Positions 26,545 through 35,048 of a stretch of 64,000 nt of DNA are shown here, one piece after another. The DNA is from Paenibacillus wynnii (GTDB taxonomy: Bacteria; Bacillota; Bacilli; Paenibacillales; Paenibacillaceae), in NCBI RefSeq assembly GCF_000757885.1, contig NZ_JQCR01000002.1:1054001-1118000 (forward strand), written 5' to 3'. The position numbers were made by a program, and so were the translations under genes. The notes below the pieces were generated by a model. That model ran no database searches. It saw nothing but the letters and a program-made list of their open reading frames with translations, and was not told where the DNA came from. Numbering within the stretch: the first letter of the stretch is position 1; each line of letters opens with the position of its first letter.

Positions 26545-28251
26545 CTATAGTTTGAAGCCGGACAAGCTCTTCTGTAATTCCTCCGCCAAAGTAGCCAGAT
26601 ATTGTGCTGAGCTCGTCATTTCCTCCATCGCGGATAATTGCTCCTGACTCGCAGCACTAGTATCCTGAATCCCTTCGGCCCCAGCATTTGAGATCGCATT
26701 TACCTGCTCCATGGCCACTTTCACACCCTGCGATTCTTTAGAAATATGCTCAACAGCCGTTCGGATATCCTCTGTCTGCAGCGTTACATCCTTAATCGAG
26801 GTCTGGATTTCACTAAAAGCCTGTGACACCAAATTACTTTGGGTTACTCCCTGCGACACCAGTTGAGAGCCACGCGCCATTGATTTCATTGCGCTCTCCG
26901 TTTGCTGTTGAATGTGAGTAATAATGTCTGTAATTTGCAGCGAACTTCTTCCGGTTGCTTCGGAGAGCTTACGAATTTCCCCTGCCACTACTGCAAAACC
27001 TCTTCCGTGTTCCCCTGCTCTAGCTGCTTCGATTGAAGCATTTAGTGATAATAGACTGGTCTGGCTAGCGATACCGTTAATCGTTGTAATGATTGTATTA
27101 ATTTCTTCCGACAGGCTAGCCAGATTATTAACTATCACTCGGCTTCCTGCCACACTTGCGTCGATCTCCTTCATTTGATCAATGATCTCATCTACAGCAA
27201 CCGCTCCACGATCTGTGGATTCCGCTACGATACCCATGAGACTCGACATTTCAGAGGTACTCTGGTCCACGGAATAAATATCGTCTGTCATACCTTGTAC
27301 CGCTTCTGAAGTACGGCGAATATTTTCATTTTGCTCTTCAAATCCTGAGGCTATTTCCCCGGAGGTCTCCGCTATCATCTGAGAGGCGAGGGTGGTCTGT
27401 TCTGAACTGGCACTCATCTCCTCAGAGGATGCGGATAACATTTCAGCACTCTCTGCTACACTAAGCATCATCGTACGCAAACTAACTAACATTCTGTTAA
27501 AAGAACGATTAATCAGTCCGATTTCATCTTTGGAATCGTATACAGCGGATACGGTTAAGTCTCCGTCTTCCGCTCGCTGCATCAGTCCTTGAAGTTCCTT
27601 AAGAGGCTTCGTGATTAATCGGATTATCACAAAACTTATCCCCGCACACAACATCGACGCTATGGCGATAATAATTAAGCTTAACGACCGAAATCTGTCT
27701 GCATCGGATGTACTCGCTGCATCATGGGCATCCGCCCCCTTGAGCAGTTCATTCGTTACATCTTTAAGCATATCAATCATTTTCTCGCGGTACGTACTGA
27801 ACTCTCCAGAATACAAGGCATACGCTTTCTCATTCAGACCCTTATTTCCAAGCTGAATGATTTCATCCCATTGAGCTCTGTAACTCGGCAATAAGGCAAT
27901 ATAATCATTTAATTTAGTAGTAATGTTGATGTCGCTATAGTTTATCTCTTTCAGTTTAACCAACAGATCATCGTTGCTCTTAATTTTTTCTTTGATATTT
28001 TCATCTAGTACAGTCTTTGCAGCGATGTCCTTTGTCAGCAGAATTTCCAGTACATAGGATTCAATTGCACGATTATTAGTACGCATTTGGCTAACACTGG
28101 ATATCGGCAGCAAACTCTCCTTATAGGTTTCCTGCGATCTATCCGCCATCTTTGCAGTAGTCAGAACCCCCATGATTCCAACACCGATCATCACAAGAAT
28201 TACTACGACCATTAGCAGTGCCATTTTAAATTTTACTTTTAAATGCTTCAT
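26545..28251 (-). CDS. Methyl-accepting chemotaxis protein
   Basis: 568 aa from ATG 28251 with GAGGGCGGGAATAGAG upstream; the frame opens 25 codons earlier without such a site. TM1 ([22 protein letters not shown]), an extracellular four-helix-bundle sensor (about 35-185), TM2 ([21 protein letters not shown]), HAMP (about 210-260) and a cytoplasmic signalling domain with the hairpin tip [21 protein letters not shown]. Senses an unknown ligand and controls CheA. Solitary, no other che genes near. Confidence 0.95.
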   Translation of the reverse strand: MKHLKVKFKMALLMVVVILVMIGVGIMGVLTTAKMADRSQETYKESLLPISSVSQMRTNNRAIESYVLEILLTKDIAAKTVLDENIKEKIKSNDDLLVKLKEINYSDINITTKLNDYIALLPSYRAQWDEIIQLGNKGLNEKAYALYSGEFSTYREKMIDMLKDVTNELLKGADAHDAASTSDADRFRSLSLIIIAIASMLCAGISFVIIRLITKPLKELQGLMQRAEDGDLTVSAVYDSKDEIGLINRSFNRMLVSLRTMMLSVAESAEMLSASSEEMSASSEQTTLASQMIAETSGEIASGFEEQNENIRRTSEAVQGMTDDIYSVDQSTSEMSSLMGIVAESTDRGAVAVDEIIDQMKEIDASVAGSRVIVNNLASLSEEINTIITTINGIASQTSLLSLNASIEAARAGEHGRGFAVVAGEIRKLSEATGRSSLQITDIITHIQQQTESAMKSMARGSQLVSQGVTQSNLVSQAFSEIQTSIKDVTLQTEDIRTAVEHISKESQGVKVAMEQVNAISNAGAEGIQDTSAASQEQLSAMEEMTSSAQYLATLAEELQKSLSGFKL

Positions 28252-28398
28252 CTCTCTATTCCCGCCCTCTCTATATGCTCTATAGTTATCATCGGCAGAA
28301 ATAGAAAAAATTTGAATAAACATCATAAGAAATGTCGAAAAAAAAGATATAATGTCGAACTATTCAATAAAACATTTCACTAATGGTAATTTTTCCCT

Positions 28399-29079
28399 CT
28401 ATAGCAGCCCGTACTTTTTACGAAAACGCTCCAAAACCTTAATCCAACTCCCCGAAAGGATAGATAGAAAGATTACATTGGATAAGGCATGTGCCAGATC
28501 AAAGTAAAAGCTGGATACGTATGCTGCAGCTACAAGTCCCCAGCTAAAAGCATCCGGAAGACTGATGATGTACCAAATGTTCATAATCCAGCCAAAGAGA
28601 AAGCCCCAAATAAAACCAAAGGCCATCATCCCTATTTTGCTTCTCATCCACCTGGTATTTCGCAGCCAGCCTGCTGTGAGTCCCACCATCCCCCACGAAA
28701 ACATTTGCCAAGGCGTCCAAGGGCCCTGTCCAAAGTATAGATTAGAGACAAGCGCCGCCATGGCTCCGATGATCAAACCCGCCTCCGCTCCAAACACATA
28801 CGCCGACAGAATAACAATTGCGGATACCGGCTGCACACTTGGTAATGCCGCAAAGGGAATGCGGCTTACGGCAGCTACGGCTGACAGCACAGCCAGCAGC
28901 ACCAGCTCCCGCGATTCAATGGGGCGGCGCTCCAATCTTACGAACAGCGGAAAGAGGGCCGCAGCAAGCAACACAAGGCTTAGAAGGATGTAGTGTCGAT
29001 CTTGCAACGCAGCGGTTAAAGCAAGGCCTACTACAAATAAAGCCAAAGCTATAAAAATCGGGTAGCGATAACGCAGCAT
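28399..29079 (-). CDS. ECF transporter S component, predicted cobalamin-type
   Basis: 226 aa, about six to seven TM helices (IFIALALFVVGLALTAAL, ILLSLVLLAAALFPLFV, VLLAVLSAVAAVSRIPFAAL, AEAGLIIGAMAALVSNLYF, GMVGLTAGWL and others), with the ECF substrate-binding subunit pattern and the Ala-rich ARIPFA-like segment. Last gene of the riboswitch-led operon, five bases after the ATPase stop. The upstream cobalamin riboswitch and two DUF4430 proteins make vitamin B12 or a precursor the likely substrate; this is inference from context, the S component itself does not reveal it. Confidence 0.8.
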   Translation of the reverse strand: MLRYRYPIFIALALFVVGLALTAALQDRHYILLSLVLLAAALFPLFVRLERRPIESRELVLLAVLSAVAAVSRIPFAALPSVQPVSAIVILSAYVFGAEAGLIIGAMAALVSNLYFGQGPWTPWQMFSWGMVGLTAGWLRNTRWMRSKIGMMAFGFIWGFLFGWIMNIWYIISLPDAFSWGLVAAAYVSSFYFDLAHALSNVIFLSILSGSWIKVLERFRKKYGLL

Positions 29080-29083
29080 TTGA

Positions 29084-30739
29084 TTAAGTCACATCCTCTA
29101 TAGTCAACGCTTGGGGAAGCCAGTCTCTTACAATACGATTTACAACCGTGGTATAGAAATAGTTGGCACTAAAGAACACATCCGGCGGCCCTTCCGCGGT
29201 AATGCCCCCGTCAAACAGCATCGCGCAGCGTGTGGCATATTTGGCCGCGAATTCCACGTCATGCGTAACCAGCACAATACTCTTCCCTTCCTCGCACAAA
29301 AGCTTTAGAAGGCTGGCTAACCTTTCCTTAGCCCCGGGATCCAGACCCTTAGTCGGCTCATCCAGCAGCAGAATATCCGGACCCAGCAGCATTACCATAG
29401 CCAGCGCTACCTTCTGCTGCTGCCCACCGCTAATGTCCAACGGATGACTGTTATACACCTCGTGAAGCTGGAATATATCCAGAAGCTTTATAATCTCCCG
29501 CTGAGCATCGGCCTCCGATAACTCGGCATACCTCGCCATATGCAGCAGTTCTTCCTCGACTGTATCCTGACTGAAATAGAGCAGGGGATTTTGCGCCAAG
29601 TACCCCGCGGTGATTCCCTTGGCAAGCGTTATCCGGCCCCGCTGCGGTTTCGATAACCCGGCCATCAGATACAGCAGAGTAGATTTACCTGCTCCGTTTC
29701 CGCCGAGGATAGCCAGAACTTCGTTGCGATATAAGTAAAGCGACAGCTTGCTGAGAATATCAGGCCCTTCCTTCTGATAACGGAAAGTAACCTCCTGACA
29801 CTTCAGCAGAGTCTCTTGCTCCTTACGAATACTGTTGGTTACGGTTACGATGTTCTCCACTGCTGCTTCGTGTCCGTCATTCTTCAGCAGTGCTGGACGT
29901 CCCTGCAACCAACGCTTGCCTTCACGCACAGTCAGGGGTATAGACTTTTTGGCGGCTCTCTCCTCTGGTGGTGAAAGCGCCAGAAACAACCGGGACGCAG
30001 TTGGAAGGTAGGAGAGATGCTGCTGCTGTTCTTCATGACCGATCCTTTGCACAAGTTCACTCGGAGTACCTTCGGCCTTCAAAGACCCCTCTTCCATCAG
30101 CAATACGCGGTCCGCCAACGGGAATACCTCTTCCAGACGATGCTCACTAATGATTACAGTCATGGACATCTCTTCGTTGAGACGGTGCAGCATATGAATA
30201 AATTCACGGGCTGCCACAGGATCAAGCTGTGAAGTAGGTTCATCCAGCAACAGCAGCTTAGGCCGAAGCAGCAGTACAGAGGCCAGGTTCAGCAGCTGCT
30301 TCTGTCCACCGGACAGTTCATGCACCGGCTTGTATAATAAGGGCTCCAGCCCGAACAATCCTGCGATTTCCGCCAATCTGCTCCTCATAACGGTTGGAGA
30401 GTAACCCATATTCTCCATCGAGAAGGCCAGCTCATGCCATACCGTATCCATAACAATCTGCGCTTCAGGATTCTGGAATACCATGCCTATGTCCTCAGCG
30501 GCTGTCTGCGCTGTAAGTTCATCCATGGGCTGACCTTTATACCAAATCGCACCTTCGCAGGTTCCAACCGGTTTCAGCTCTCGTTTCAGATGGCGTAAGA
30601 GAGTGGTTTTTCCGCATCCAGAGGGACCGCAGAGCACCACAAATTCACCTTCGTTTACCGTGAACGAGAGGTCATGTAATGAGGCCCTTTCTTGATCGGG
30701 ATAGTTGAAGGAAAGTCCCTCCGCTCGAATGATCTCCAT
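29084..30739 (-). CDS. ECF transporter duplicated ATP-binding protein
   Basis: 551 aa from ATG 30739 (AAGGAG eight bases upstream; the frame opens two codons earlier at GTG). Two complete ABC domains in one chain. Domain 1: [37 protein letters not shown]. Domain 2: GGNGAGKST, ISGGQQQKVALAMVM, ILLLDEPTKGLDPG. So one polypeptide replaces the usual EcfA and EcfA' pair. Its 5' end overlaps the T-component gene by 85 bases, indicating strong translational coupling. Confidence 0.93.
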   Translation of the reverse strand: MEIIRAEGLSFNYPDQERASLHDLSFTVNEGEFVVLCGPSGCGKTTLLRHLKRELKPVGTCEGAIWYKGQPMDELTAQTAAEDIGMVFQNPEAQIVMDTVWHELAFSMENMGYSPTVMRSRLAEIAGLFGLEPLLYKPVHELSGGQKQLLNLASVLLLRPKLLLLDEPTSQLDPVAAREFIHMLHRLNEEMSMTVIISEHRLEEVFPLADRVLLMEEGSLKAEGTPSELVQRIGHEEQQQHLSYLPTASRLFLALSPPEERAAKKSIPLTVREGKRWLQGRPALLKNDGHEAAVENIVTVTNSIRKEQETLLKCQEVTFRYQKEGPDILSKLSLYLYRNEVLAILGGNGAGKSTLLYLMAGLSKPQRGRITLAKGITAGYLAQNPLLYFSQDTVEEELLHMARYAELSEADAQREIIKLLDIFQLHEVYNSHPLDISGGQQQKVALAMVMLLGPDILLLDEPTKGLDPGAKERLASLLKLLCEEGKSIVLVTHDVEFAAKYATRCAMLFDGGITAEGPPDVFFSANYFYTTVVNRIVRDWLPQALTIEDVT

Positions 30740-31599
30740 AACCACTTCTCCTTTATTTCCAGCCCTACGGGAATCAATAAGAACATACAGAAGCTGCAGT
30801 ACATCACAGCATCTTCTACCGTATAGACCGGAGCTTTTAAACGGGGATAAATTTCTACCATTCCATATCCCTGCATACTAAAAATCAATGTGACCATGCC
30901 GCTGCCAGCTAAACCAATCAAGGTTATAAGATCCCGGCGATCCAGCTTAAAAACACCGTAGGTGCTGCGTTTACGTATGCCGTAGCCCCGCGCCTTCATG
31001 GAGTCGGCCGTTTGCAGCGCTTCCTCCAGCGACCAGGTTAACAGTACCTTCAGCAGCGTCATGCCATCCGACATTCTTTTGCGCAATTTCCCCGAACTAA
31101 CGGTAATGCCCCTGGAGCTTTGAATTAATGTAATCTGACCCAGCCGCCTTTGAAACAAGGGTACAAAACGGATAGTCATGAGAATTAGCAGTGCGCTTTT
31201 CGGAGCTACAGTTCCAAACAAATACATGAATTTGTCTGTAGTCAGCGTAAAGTTATAGGATATAAAGACGAACATTATAGTCAATAACACGAGCATCATC
31301 ATCAGACCGTATAGAATAGCTTCGAGAGTAATCGGCTGGTCGAACATATAGAACAAAATATGGGAGCCCCTGTGTGAAAATAAAGGATTCCATAGAACCA
31401 CCGATCCTGCCATAAGCAGATAAAAAGGCAGACCGCGCAGTAGATGACGTCCCTGTCCCTGTAAAAGAAGCAAGCTCAGCACAGCTGCAATCTCCGTTAG
31501 GAGAAACAGAGGATGAAACAAAAGGGTTGCAAACAGCAGCAACCCTACGTAATACAGCAATGCGACCGACGGATGTACAGACCCAAAGCCGTTGCTCAT
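30655..31599 (-). CDS. ECF transporter T component (EcfT)
   Basis: 314 aa from ATG 31599, which overlaps the stop of the preceding lipoprotein gene (ATGA); the frame opens 16 codons earlier. N-terminal TM helices (VALLYYVGLLLFATLLFHPL and on), then the two coupling-helix motifs: IQSSRGI and MKARGYG (X-R-G signature that docks on the ATPases), then C-terminal TM helices. Serves as the rigid membrane scaffold of the importer. The long overlap with the ATPase gene is unusual but both frames are well supported. Confidence 0.9.
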   Translation of the reverse strand: MSNGFGSVHPSVALLYYVGLLLFATLLFHPLFLLTEIAAVLSLLLLQGQGRHLLRGLPFYLLMAGSVVLWNPLFSHRGSHILFYMFDQPITLEAILYGLMMMLVLLTIMFVFISYNFTLTTDKFMYLFGTVAPKSALLILMTIRFVPLFQRRLGQITLIQSSRGITVSSGKLRKRMSDGMTLLKVLLTWSLEEALQTADSMKARGYGIRKRSTYGVFKLDRRDLITLIGLAGSGMVTLIFSMQGYGMVEIYPRLKAPVYTVEDAVMYCSFCMFLLIPVGLEIKEKWLWRSFERRDFPSTIPIKKGPHYMTSRSR

Positions 31600-32405
31600 G
31601 GCGTCTTGGCTCCAAGATCCTTGCCCAGGTCGAGCGTGTACAGCCATTCAATACGGTCCCCGGGTTTTACGGTATAGCCGGCCGCACCTATGTTAGGGAA
31701 TACTCCGTTCACACGATACATCCAACCGCTCTCCGCCCCCTTGTCATACTCATAGAGGTTATCGATGCCTTCAACATAGGCCATCGAGCCGATGCCTTTG
31801 AACTCCATCTGGATTTTATGCTTGCGGGTAATCCGCTTCAAGAGATCCATAACACTATCTCCATCTTTCACCTCAACTACAGAAGGGGCTAAAATAACCC
31901 CGGATTCAGAATCCCCGGTGACTGAGAAGGTAATCGTACTTGCTTTCTCGTTACTCCCGGCCGGAGCGGCGGAAGGACTGGAAGCAGGTCTAACGGTTGC
32001 CGAGGGGTTATCCGTCACCACTGCCGGGGCCTTGGCAGGGGCTGGCGTCTTGACAGCGCCAGCTTTGGTAGATGGGGCCGCAGTTATATCCTCTCGAGCT
32101 GTTGGGGCCTGTGTTGAAACTGGAGAGCCGCTAGAAGCAGGAGGCTCCTGCGAAGCTAGATCCGAGCCAGCCACCGGCTCAGGTGATTCTACGGTTGGAG
32201 TCGAGTCTGATTCAAAGCTCGGTGAAGGTGCTACAGCATCTCCAGAGGCAGGTGCTGTAGTCTGTAATGCGATTCCCGGGGAGCTTTCAACCTTATTTTG
32301 CTCCGAGGATACTTGTTTGTCTGATGCACATCCAGCAGCGAATATACCCACTAAAAGGATTACAGACAGTACAAGTAAGAAACGGCGTACCGCTTGTTTG
32401 GTCAT
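31596..32405 (-). CDS. DUF4430 lipoprotein, predicted cobalamin capture
   Basis: 269 aa from ATG 32405 with AAGGAGG ten bases upstream. Lipoprotein signal (ILLVGIFAAGCAS), a 120-residue Ser/Ala/Pro/Thr/Glu linker, and a C-terminal DUF4430 domain (about 155-265: ITFSVTGDSESGVIL, VKDGDSVMDLLKRIT, AESGWMYRVNG, AGYTVKPGDRIEWLYT). DUF4430 is the fold of the C-terminal beta domain of animal intrinsic factor and transcobalamin. Placed between the SLH-anchored partner and EcfT, it likely hands B12 to the ECF importer; binding is inferred. Confidence 0.85.
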   Translation of the reverse strand: MTKQAVRRFLLVLSVILLVGIFAAGCASDKQVSSEQNKVESSPGIALQTTAPASGDAVAPSPSFESDSTPTVESPEPVAGSDLASQEPPASSGSPVSTQAPTAREDITAAPSTKAGAVKTPAPAKAPAVVTDNPSATVRPASSPSAAPAGSNEKASTITFSVTGDSESGVILAPSVVEVKDGDSVMDLLKRITRKHKIQMEFKGIGSMAYVEGIDNLYEYDKGAESGWMYRVNGVFPNIGAAGYTVKPGDRIEWLYTLDLGKDLGAKTP

Positions 32406-32496
32406 TAAGATCACGCCTCCTAAAAAGGGAAAGGAACGAGGGTTGCATAGACTCCCCCGTTCCGTTAAATATAACTATAGCTTACTTATTCAACAC

Positions 32497-34611
32497 TTAT
32501 TTAATATCTAGAAGTCTAACTGCAACGACAGCAGCTATTTCTCTAGTAACAGCGCCCGATGGATCAAATGCTCCATTGAAGCCTGTCATATAACCGCTCT
32601 CCGTCACCACATTTACAGATGACAAAGCGTAGCTGCTGATTGAATTGCGATCCTTGAACGTTGAAGCTGAAGCTGAATCCTGCAGCTTGAATGCCCGGGT
32701 AATCATGACAGCCATGTCTTGGCGGGTAATGATTCCGTTCGGCTTGAAGGTTGTAGCCGTTACGCCTTCAAGGATACCCAGTTCCTTGGCCTTCAGCACG
32801 TATCCATAATACCATGCATCCGACTTCACGTCGCTGAACGGGGATTCTGAGGCTGCTCCGTTCGGCAGGTTATTCGTTAATCTCAATAGCAAGGCTGCGA
32901 ACTGCGCCCGCGTGATGTTCTCTTTGGGTGCAAAGGTAAGGACGTTGCCGCCAATCCCTTCCATAATCCCTTTTTCAATGGCATTTTGAACAGATGTAGT
33001 GGCCCATGAAGAAATGCTCTTCTGATCTGCGAATACCGGAGATACTAATAAGCGCTGTGTATATCGTGCCACGCTTGGGGCTTTGCCTGGGCTGTAACCC
33101 GTAACCGTCAAGGTTTGAACTCCGCCGTTCGTTCCTGTCGGGAAGACCGCCGCTCCATAAGTATCTGTGGTCACGGTTATTGCGCCCACTTTGACCTGTA
33201 CAGCGTTGGCTGGAACGTTAACTACTTTACCGGTCTCCCAATTCAGGGAGGATTTCTGCACGTTCACCGTAAATGATTTACCAGCTGCCACTTTAGTTGG
33301 AGCAACGGTTACCGCACCTACAACCTGGGTCTCGCTGCCGCCATAATAGACAACTACACGATCTGCTGCCTGAAGGATGAAATCCCCCATACCTACACTC
33401 GGGAATATCCATTGGCCTCCGCGGGACACCGCATAATTCCAGCCGTCGTAGCCGCCATATAGACCCGCTTTTGTTCCTTGAATGCCGGATACATAATCAC
33501 CGAAAGAGCTGCTCGTTAAATCAAGAACGATTTTCTTATCTGTGGTCAGCTTCTTGAGCGCATCAAGCGCACTGGCGGATTGAACATTGCCTTCGGCAAT
33601 AAAGCCCTGCGGCCCTTCAATAACAACCATAGCCGATACAGCAAGAGGCTGCTTCACAGGCTGCGGGAAATTATAGAATCCACCTTCACCCTTTGTATAC
33701 AGCTGGTAGGCCACCAAAGCCTGAAAAGCCTGTGCCGTAGCAAGAGTGTTGTATTCCCCGGAAAGGGTATGGGCAAAACCTCCATCAGCCGTACGGAAGC
33801 TGAGCAATCTATCAATTAGATGATGCGCATCTTTCGTGAAACGCTGTTCTGTAGGGTCAATTTTATTAGATGTTAAAGCAATGATGACTTGGGAGACACT
33901 TTCACTGCTATCCCCGTAACCCCCGTGGGATTGCTGTTTTTGGGATAACCAAGCAATTGCGCGCTCACCGGCAGTTTTTACTGCAGGATTGTCCAAATGA
34001 GCTGACAAAGCCGTTAAAGTCATCGCCGTTATATCCGGATCGCTTGCACCCGTTGATAGGGTGAAGCCTCCATCTGCATTTTGTTTGGATAAAATTTCGC
34101 TAACAAGTTTATCTGTTGTCCATTTAGCATTGGCAGGCACACTGTAATGACCAGAGTCCAACGCCAGGAGACTATATATAACACCGTTAATCCCTTGGTT
34201 AATCATACGTTCATTATTGTAAATCTTCTCTACGAGATTATATCCCGCAAAATTCGTAGCATCGATACCGATCACCGTAGAGGCAAGCACTCTGCGTGCA
34301 TAATCCGTGACGTTGGTATATGTACCTTTGTTTGTTTTCACTTCACTCTCAAGAGCGGTTTGGTAGCTTGCAGGAAGCTTATTGCCGGACCGAACCAATC
34401 CCATAGCTTGCCAGTCAGACTGTATTCCCTTTTTCAAAATAGCCGCTGTAACAGCATAAGTAGCTTCGGATACAGTAGCTGACGTAACTGCCTTACTCGG
34501 CTCTGCGGCATAAGCTTTTTCGGATGGAGCAAAAGATGTACCCAGAATTGAAATGACCATTAATAAGGCCATGCCTAACGAAAAGAACTTGGATGATAAA
34601 ATTCGCTTCAT
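32497..34611 (-). CDS. SLH-anchored transcobalamin/intrinsic-factor-like protein
   Basis: 704 aa, ATG 34611. Signal peptide (about 1-35); alpha/alpha barrel of prenyltransferase/squalene-cyclase type repeats (about 45-330: KQNADGGFTL, QKQQSHGGYGD, FRTADGGFAH); DUF4430 domain (about 345-435: EGNVQSASALDALKKLT, GYDGWNYAVSRGG, ADRVVVYYGG); a beta linker; three SLH repeats (about 538-700: FADQKSISSWA, SPFSDVKSDAWYYGYV, the ITRAQFAALL motifs) binding the cell wall. Barrel plus DUF4430 is the layout of animal intrinsic factor. First gene after a cobalamin riboswitch and terminator. Confidence 0.88.
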   Translation of the reverse strand: MKRILSSKFFSLGMALLMVISILGTSFAPSEKAYAAEPSKAVTSATVSEATYAVTAAILKKGIQSDWQAMGLVRSGNKLPASYQTALESEVKTNKGTYTNVTDYARRVLASTVIGIDATNFAGYNLVEKIYNNERMINQGINGVIYSLLALDSGHYSVPANAKWTTDKLVSEILSKQNADGGFTLSTGASDPDITAMTLTALSAHLDNPAVKTAGERAIAWLSQKQQSHGGYGDSSESVSQVIIALTSNKIDPTEQRFTKDAHHLIDRLLSFRTADGGFAHTLSGEYNTLATAQAFQALVAYQLYTKGEGGFYNFPQPVKQPLAVSAMVVIEGPQGFIAEGNVQSASALDALKKLTTDKKIVLDLTSSSFGDYVSGIQGTKAGLYGGYDGWNYAVSRGGQWIFPSVGMGDFILQAADRVVVYYGGSETQVVGAVTVAPTKVAAGKSFTVNVQKSSLNWETGKVVNVPANAVQVKVGAITVTTDTYGAAVFPTGTNGGVQTLTVTGYSPGKAPSVARYTQRLLVSPVFADQKSISSWATTSVQNAIEKGIMEGIGGNVLTFAPKENITRAQFAALLLRLTNNLPNGAASESPFSDVKSDAWYYGYVLKAKELGILEGVTATTFKPNGIITRQDMAVMITRAFKLQDSASASTFKDRNSISSYALSSVNVVTESGYMTGFNGAFDPSGAVTREIAAVVAVRLLDIK

Positions 34612-34656
34612 GATTAACCTCTTTCTGTGTGTGTATTTTGGGGAATAAAGGACAAA

Positions 34657-34688
34657 ACATAAAAACCGCCCCTTAAGGGCGGTCTGAA
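34657..34688 (-). terminator. Riboswitch-controlled terminator
   Basis: Minus strand ACCGCCC, TTAA, GGGCGGT and TTTTATGTTTT. Lies between the cobalamin aptamer and the 34611 start, so ligand binding would act by transcription termination. Confidence 0.85.
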
Positions 34689-34787
34689 GAACAACTGTGT
34701 TAGGAGGTCGTCTCTCAATGGCTTAAGACACAAATTCCCTATAAGTATGCTCCTTATTCTTACCCCACGAAGAATAGAAACTTTAAC

Positions 34788-34956
34788 AAAAAAGGCAGGT
34801 TTCCTGGCTCATGCATCAACGCTTCTCTTTGCCTTCCCATTCTTCTTGAACAGTGGCGTTAGATAGAGTCGCTCCGCATTTACAGTGGCGGGACCGCGCC
34901 GGAATATACCGGACTTCCCTTTTAAGCAGGCCCTGCTGTGGACCCGCACCTCTTTT
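34788..34956 (-). ncRNA. Cobalamin (B12) riboswitch
   Basis: Minus strand shows the class hallmarks in order: AGAGGTGCGGGTCC at the start, AGGGAAGTCCGGT, GCGCGGTCCCGCCACTGTA (the conserved core) and, at the 3' end, GAGCCAGGAAACCTGCC (the B12 box). The terminator at 34657..34688 follows 100 bases later. Predicted to shut off the five-gene ECF/DUF4430 operon when cobalamin is plentiful. Confidence 0.93.
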
Positions 34957-35048
34957 ACGACAAACTATTTAATTTAAAATATATCAATAATCATATCTAT
35001 AATCTCCGTATATGTCTATAGAAAAGCTGTGGTATTCCTAGAGATGCC

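Noticed and set aside
31792..32511. 239-codon plus-strand frame opposite the DUF4430 lipoprotein
   Set aside because: It is antisense to the Ser/Ala/Pro-rich linker of a well supported gene and lacks a start signal and family match.
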